Assembly (NCBI GenBank): GCA_018817195.1
Contig: JAHIUL010000143.1
Location: 1-16,689, forward strand
Reading direction: 5' to 3'
From: Candidatus Margulisiibacteriota bacterium
Lineage (GTDB): Bacteria > Margulisbacteria > WOR-1 > O2-12-FULL-45-9
DNA length: 16,689 nucleotides
In this document: positions 7,613 through 16,689 of the stretch, piece after piece
How the letters are laid out: every line of letters begins with the position of its first letter
Numbering within the stretch: position 1 is the first letter of the stretch
The notes under the pieces: generated by a model
The model's input: the letters and a program-made list of their open reading frames with translations, nothing else
Told to the model about the DNA's origin: nothing
Databases searched by the model: none
Program-made: the position numbers and the translations under genes

Positions 7613-8271
7613 TTCTTGCCTCCGGCCTCAGGAGCTTTTGCTTTTGCCTCTTTTTGAGGAAGAGCTGCGCTGGTGCGATTAATTATAATTAAATTGCCTT
7701 TCTTGCCAGGCACTGTTCCTTTAAGCAGCAATAAGTTTTTAGCGCCATCTACTTTAATAACCTTTACGCTCTTAACCGTCGTGGTAACTGCACCCATCCG
7801 GCCGGCCATACCCTTGCCCTTAAAAACACGGCCAGGAGTTGTGCCCGCGCCAATTGAACCAACAAGGCGGTGGTTCTTTGAACCGTGCGACATTGGACCG
7901 CGTGAATAATGGTAGCGTTTTACTGTTCCAGCAAAACCTTTACCAATAGATGTACCTTGAACAGTAACAACATCGCCAGGATTAAATATTTCAACCTTTA
8001 TTTCCTGGCCAACCTTAAACTCGTCAACCTTATCAACCCTTACCTCACGCAAATATCTTGCATTTATCTCTTTTAAATGTCCTTTGACCGGTTTGCTGAG
8101 TTTTTTCGCCCGGCCAAAACCAAGTTGAACTGCGTTGTAACCGTTTTTTTCAACAGTCCTAATTGCAGTTACTATACAAGGCCCTGTTTCAACAACAGTC
8201 ACAGGCACCATGTCGCCCGCTTCGCTATAAATCTGAGTCATGCCTAATTTTTTGCCTAACATACTATTCAT
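7609..8271 (-). CDS. rplC: 50S ribosomal protein L3
   Basis: L3 (uL3) starts assembly near the 3' end of 23S rRNA and reaches the peptidyl-transferase centre with its central extension. The product is 220 aa (E. coli 209). It starts MNSMLGKKLGMTQIY; the ATG at 8271 aligns with the usual M-x-x-x-LGKKLGMTQ, so I prefer it to the Met at residue 4. The central extension reads GKGFAGTVKRYHYSRGPMSH (residues 110-129) then GSIGAGTTPGRVFKGKGMAG. The RGPMSHGSKNHR wording is of the type I associate with Cyanobacteria-like lineages. A Lys/Ala/Glu tail follows the fold. The SD is weak (GGGGTAAG). Confidence 0.97.
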   Translation of the reverse strand: MNSMLGKKLGMTQIYSEAGDMVPVTVVETGPCIVTAIRTVEKNGYNAVQLGFGRAKKLSKPVKGHLKEINARYLREVRVDKVDEFKVGQEIKVEIFNPGDVVTVQGTSIGKGFAGTVKRYHYSRGPMSHGSKNHRLVGSIGAGTTPGRVFKGKGMAGRMGAVTTTVKSVKVIKVDGAKNLLLLKGTVPGKKGNLIIINRTSAALPQKEAKAKAPEAGGKK

Positions 8272-8277
8272 CTGGTC

Positions 8278-8589
8278 TTACCCCATCTTTATTTCAATAT
8301 CTACGCCTGCCGGCAAATCAAGCTGCATCAAAGCATCAACTGTTTGCGGCGGCGGGTCCAAAATGTCAATCAACCTCTTATGAGTGCGCATTTCAAAATG
8401 TTCTCTTGACTTTTTGTCGACATGCGGGGAACGCAGCACACAATAAATTTGCTTTTCAGTCGGCAGGGGCACTGGGCCGGAAACATAAGCCCCGGCGCGC
8501 TTGGCTGTGTCAACAATTTTTTCTGCTGACAGATCCAGCACACGGTAATCATAACCTTTTAATTTAATCCTGATCTTTTGCCTTGCCAT
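8278..8589 (-). CDS. rpsJ: 30S ribosomal protein S10 (NusE)
   Basis: S10 (uS10) is a head protein of the small subunit. As NusE it also links ribosomes to transcription through NusG and NusB. The 103-aa product is of the usual length and starts [19 protein letters not shown]. It has the loop [19 protein letters not shown] (about residues 38-56) and [15 protein letters not shown]. The ATG follows the fusA TAG with no gap, and AAGGGG about 9 nt upstream is in the fusA end. tuf is usually found here ahead of rpsJ; it is absent. There is also no space for an S10-leader RNA. Confidence 0.97.
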   Translation of the reverse strand: MARQKIRIKLKGYDYRVLDLSAEKIVDTAKRAGAYVSGPVPLPTEKQIYCVLRSPHVDKKSREHFEMRTHKRLIDILDPPPQTVDALMQLDLPAGVDIEIKMG

Positions 8590-10698
8590 CTATTTTTTCC
8601 CCTTTTCGCTCTTGGCAGATACTTCACCTTTTGATTTACTCACTAATTCCTCAGAAATATTTCTTGGCACTTCATCATACTCACAAAATTCCATGCTGTA
8701 GGTCCCGCGCCCCTGAGTCAGTGAGCGCAAACCAGTGGCATAACCAAACATAGTTGACAAAGGAACCTTTGCCTTAATTGTCTGCAAGCCAATATGTGAT
8801 TCCATGCCTTCAATCCTGCCGCGGCGGCTGTTAAGATCGCCTATAACATCACCCATGTATTCCTCAGGCACAACTGTTTCCACTTTCATGACCGGCTCAA
8901 GCAAGACCGGTTTACTTTTCATAATCCCGTCTTTAAACGCCATTGAACCAGCAATCTTAAAAGCAATTTCTGAAGAGTCAACATCATGGTAGGAACCATC
9001 AAACAAAGTAACACGAACATCCAGAACTGGATAACCCGCCAATACACCAGTATTCATGGCTTCTTTGACACCTGATTCAACTGCCGGAATGTATTCTCTG
9101 GGAATTGCTCCACCAACAACTTTATTAACAAACTCAAACCCCTTGCCCGCTTCAAGCGGCTCCAGCTTTAAGAGAACGTGACCGTATTGGCCGCGGCCGC
9201 CAGTCTGTCTGATAAACTTTGACTCAACCTCTGCAGTGCCGCGAATTGTTTCTTTGTAAGCAACCTGAGGTTTACCTACATTAGCTTCCACTTTAAACTC
9301 TCGCAGCAGGCGGTCAACAATAATTTCCAAATGCAGCTCACCCATACCGGATATAATGGTTTGACCGGTTTCTGGATCACCTTTAACCCTAAAAGTCGGG
9401 TCTTCCTCAGACAACTTGCTTAAAGCCAAACCAAGCTTTTCCTGGTCAGCCTTGGTCTTAGGCTCAATTGCCACAAAAATTACTGGTTCAGGGAACTGGA
9501 TTGATTCTAAAATAATTGCCTTATCTTCATTGCAAAGAGTGTCCCCTGTTGACGTATTTTTTAGTCCCACAGCAGCCGCAATGTCGCCTGCCCTGATCTC
9601 GCTGATTTCTTCCCTCTTGTTAGCATGCATCTGTAGAATCCGGCCAATCCTTTCCCTTTTTTCTTTGACTGAATTATAAATATATGAGCCCGCTGTAAGA
9701 ACCCCAGAATAGACCCTAAAGAAAGTCAAGCGGCCAACATAAGGATCTGACATAATCTTAAAAGCTAAAGCGGAAAATGGCTCATCGTCATTTGTTGCCC
9801 GGTCTTCTTCTTGCCCGGTTTTTGGATTAAGCCCTGTAACTTTTTGCTTCTCAACCGGCGACGGCAAGTAATCAATAATAACATCAAGCATGGGCTGGAC
9901 CCCGCGGTTTTTAAAAGAAGAGCCGCAAACAACTGGGATAATCTTAGCCCCAATAACAGCTTTTCTAAGCCCGGCTTTAAGTTCCTCTTTAGTTAATTCC
10001 TGGCCAGCCAGATATTTTTCCAATAGCTTATCATCTGCCTCAGCCGCAGCCTCAACCAGTTTGGCCCTGTATTCCTCCGCCTTGGCCTTCAGATCATCTG
10101 GAATAGCTGTACGTTTTAAGGTCAAGCCTAATTCATCTTCATAAATGATAGCGTCCATTTCCACCAAATCAACCATCCCTCTAAAGGTGTCTTCTACCCC
10201 AATTGGCAGCTGCAGTAAAACTGGCTGGGCTAAAAGCCTTTCTTTAATCTGGGCAGCCACGCGATAAAAATCTGCGCCTACCCTGTCCATTTTATTAATA
10301 AAAGCAACTCTGGGAACTGCGTAACGGGTTGCCTGTCGCCAAACTGTTTCCGACTGCGGCTGGACCCCGCCAACTGCGCAAAAGATAATGACAACGCCGT
10401 CAAGCACGCGTAGCGACCTTTCTACTTCCACAGTAAAATCAACGTGTCCAGGCGTATCAATAATATTAATACGGTGGTCTCGCCAAAAAGTCGTTGTTGC
10501 GGCTGATGTAATGGTGATGCCGCGTTCTTTTTCCTGTTCCATCCAGTCCATTGTCGCATTACCATCATGGACCTCGCCAATCTTGTGCAAACGGCCGCTG
10601 TAAAACAGCACCCTTTCGGTTGTTGTTGTTTTACCAGCATCAATGTGAGCGGCAAAACCCATATTACGATATTTATCTAATGCGTATTCCCTAGGCAT
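8590..10698 (-). CDS. fusA: Elongation factor G
   Basis: EF-G is the GTPase that moves tRNA and mRNA after peptide-bond formation and, with RRF, splits post-termination ribosomes. The 702-aa product has all expected parts: P-loop AHIDAGKT at residues 17-24, switch I with RGITIT at 59-64, DTPGH at 81-85 and NKMD at 135-138. Domain II follows with [20 protein letters not shown], then domain III with GMGELHLEI. Domain IV shows GGRGQYGHV, the tip region [11 protein letters not shown], and domain V motifs [13 protein letters not shown] Ser/Lys-rich tail ends the protein. The ATG is 6 nt after rpsG; its SD is weak. It appears catalytically intact. Confidence 0.98.
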   Translation of the reverse strand: MPREYALDKYRNMGFAAHIDAGKTTTTERVLFYSGRLHKIGEVHDGNATMDWMEQEKERGITITSAATTTFWRDHRINIIDTPGHVDFTVEVERSLRVLDGVVIIFCAVGGVQPQSETVWRQATRYAVPRVAFINKMDRVGADFYRVAAQIKERLLAQPVLLQLPIGVEDTFRGMVDLVEMDAIIYEDELGLTLKRTAIPDDLKAKAEEYRAKLVEAAAEADDKLLEKYLAGQELTKEELKAGLRKAVIGAKIIPVVCGSSFKNRGVQPMLDVIIDYLPSPVEKQKVTGLNPKTGQEEDRATNDDEPFSALAFKIMSDPYVGRLTFFRVYSGVLTAGSYIYNSVKEKRERIGRILQMHANKREEISEIRAGDIAAAVGLKNTSTGDTLCNEDKAIILESIQFPEPVIFVAIEPKTKADQEKLGLALSKLSEEDPTFRVKGDPETGQTIISGMGELHLEIIVDRLLREFKVEANVGKPQVAYKETIRGTAEVESKFIRQTGGRGQYGHVLLKLEPLEAGKGFEFVNKVVGGAIPREYIPAVESGVKEAMNTGVLAGYPVLDVRVTLFDGSYHDVDSSEIAFKIAGSMAFKDGIMKSKPVLLEPVMKVETVVPEEYMGDVIGDLNSRRGRIEGMESHIGLQTIKAKVPLSTMFGYATGLRSLTQGRGTYSMEFCEYDEVPRNISEELVSKSKGEVSAKSEKGKK

Positions 10699-10704
10699 AA
10701 TTAT

Positions 10705-11175
10705 TTACCATCTAAAGTGGGCAAAAGCCTTGTTGGCATCTGCCGTTTTATGAACATCCTCTTTTAATTTCATCGCTAAACCAGCCCCGTTGCTGGCATC
10801 AATCAATTCGGCGCTCAAGTTCTCAACCATTGACTTGCCCTTTTTATCGCGGCAAACCTGGCGAATCCACTGGATTGCTAAAGATTGCCCCCTCATCTTA
10901 GGCACCTCTACGGGAACCTGATAGGTCGCACCGCCAACTCGGCGGGCCTTAACTTCCAGCTGAGGAGTTATATTAGCAATTGCCTTTTCAAAAACTTCCA
11001 GAGGATCTTTCTTGGTAATTTTTTTGATTTCTTCAAAGGCTCCGTAAACAATATTTTCCGATAAATTCTTTTTACCCTTAATCATCAGCTTATTAATAAA
11101 CTTTTGCAGCAGCACACTGCCGTAAATTGAATCAGGAGGAATGTCTCTTTTTGGAACTCTTCCGCGTCTAGGCAC
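10705..11175 (-). CDS. rpsG: 30S ribosomal protein S7, GTG start
   Basis: S7 (uS7) organises assembly of the head of the small subunit and contacts the E-site tRNA. In E. coli it represses the str operon. The product is 156 aa, the standard bacterial length. It starts [20 protein letters not shown], includes [19 protein letters not shown] (about residues 73-91), and ends [11 protein letters not shown], the classical S7 C-terminus. The initiator is GTG at 11175-11173, placed exactly where the family starts, with a strong AAGGAGG (11184-11190) at 8 nt. It overlaps the rpsL end by 8 nt, so coupling is likely. Confidence 0.97.
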   Translation of the reverse strand: MPRRGRVPKRDIPPDSIYGSVLLQKFINKLMIKGKKNLSENIVYGAFEEIKKITKKDPLEVFEKAIANITPQLEVKARRVGGATYQVPVEVPKMRGQSLAIQWIRQVCRDKKGKSMVENLSAELIDASNGAGLAMKLKEDVHKTADANKAFAHFRW

Positions 11176-11562
11176 TGGCAGCTCCTCCTTTTGCTTTCAC
11201 TTTCTTTGAACCATATTTTGACCGGCTCTGAGACCGGCCTTCTACCCCTGCAGTATCAAGGCTGCCGCGCACAATATGGTAGCGCACGCCCGGCAGGTCT
11301 TTCACACGTCCGCCGCGCACCAGCACAACTGAGTGCTCCTGCAGATTGTGCCCAACGCCGGGAATATAGGCAGAGACCTCTATTCCAGTCGTTAATCTTA
11401 CCCTGGCAACTTTACGCAAAGCTGAATTTGGTTTTTTGGGTGTAGTTGTATATACCCTGGAACAAACACCGCGGCGCAATGGATTGCCTTTTAGGGCCGG
11501 GGCTTTGCTCTTGAACTTTTTCTTTTTCCTTTTCTTCTTAATTAACTGGTTAATTGTCGGCA

Positions 11563-11563
<1 letters not shown>
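11168..11563 (-). CDS. rpsL: 30S ribosomal protein S12
   Basis: S12 (uS12) is at the decoding centre and controls accuracy. The 131-aa product has a very lysine-rich N-terminus ([15 protein letters not shown], residues 6-20). The two decoding loops are [14 protein letters not shown] (39-51 region) and [13 protein letters not shown] (84-96). Lys43 and Lys88, the sites of streptomycin-resistance changes in other bacteria, are wild type. Asp89, the residue methylthiolated by RimO in E. coli, is present. The ATG overlaps the rpoC TAA by one base; AAGGGAG in the rpoC end is the SD. The KAKGGAASA tail encodes the SD of rpsG. Confidence 0.98.
11184..11190 (-). promoter_or_regulatory. Shine-Dalgarno site for the GTG start of rpsG
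   Basis: AAGGAGG on the minus strand lies 8 nt before the GTG at 11175. It is encoded by the Lys-Gly-Gly codons of the rpsL C-terminal tail. Confidence 0.85.

Positions 11564-16689
<5,126 letters not shown>

Noticed and set aside
8163..8567. 134-codon plus-strand open frame across rplC and rpsJ
   Set aside because: It is antisense to conserved ribosomal genes with no recognisable domain; the same holds for the other plus-strand frames, including those inside rpoC.

Overview
The window is one uninterrupted, single-direction gene array on the minus strand, so it reads from high to low coordinates. Twenty-five genes are present: 23 complete and two cut by the window edges. The order is the classical bacterial one: rpoB (3' part), rpoC, then rpsL-rpsG-fusA (str), rpsJ-rplC-rplD-rplW-rplB-rpsS-rplV-rpsC-rplP-rpmC-rpsQ (S10), and rplN-rplX-rplE-rpsN-rpsH-rplF-rplR-rpsE-rplO (spc; rplO is cut at position 1). 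I see no tRNA, rRNA, mobile element, CRISPR array, large repeat or accessory gene.

Packing is extreme. The largest gap is 16 nt (rpsN to rpsH), and most junctions are 0-6 nt gaps or 1-14 nt overlaps (TAATG, ATGA, TTGA or longer). No intergenic stretch can hold a separate promoter, leader or terminator, so the array is probably one transcription unit, or has promoters inside coding sequence. Translation is probably strongly coupled. Shine-Dalgarno (SD) sequences mostly lie inside the 3' end of the upstream gene and shape its last residues. Five genes appear to use non-AUG starts: TTG for rpoC, rpsQ, rplN and rpsE, and GTG for rpsG.

The organism is a bacterium using the standard code. TGA, TAA and TAG all end genes here, which argues against a TGA-sense lineage. 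GC content looks mid-40s by eye. Two genes normally in this array are absent: tuf between fusA and rpsJ, and rpmD (L30) between rpsE and rplO. Lack of L30 is known for candidate phyla radiation (CPR/Patescibacteria) bacteria and for Cyanobacteria. Some sequence flavour (the L3 core, the S8 C-terminus) looks less like CPR and more like lineages near Cyanobacteria and Margulisbacteria. RpoC is undivided, unlike in Cyanobacteria, and carries a large SI3-like insertion in the trigger loop. My best guess is an uncultured candidate-phylum bacterium; I do not assign a phylum.

Functionally the window encodes the core of transcription (beta and beta' subunits), translocation (EF-G) and about half of the ribosomal proteins. 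I found no new system. The points worth a second look are the missing tuf and rpmD, the RpoC insertion, the four-cysteine L24, the TTG starts and the SD-encoded C-termini.
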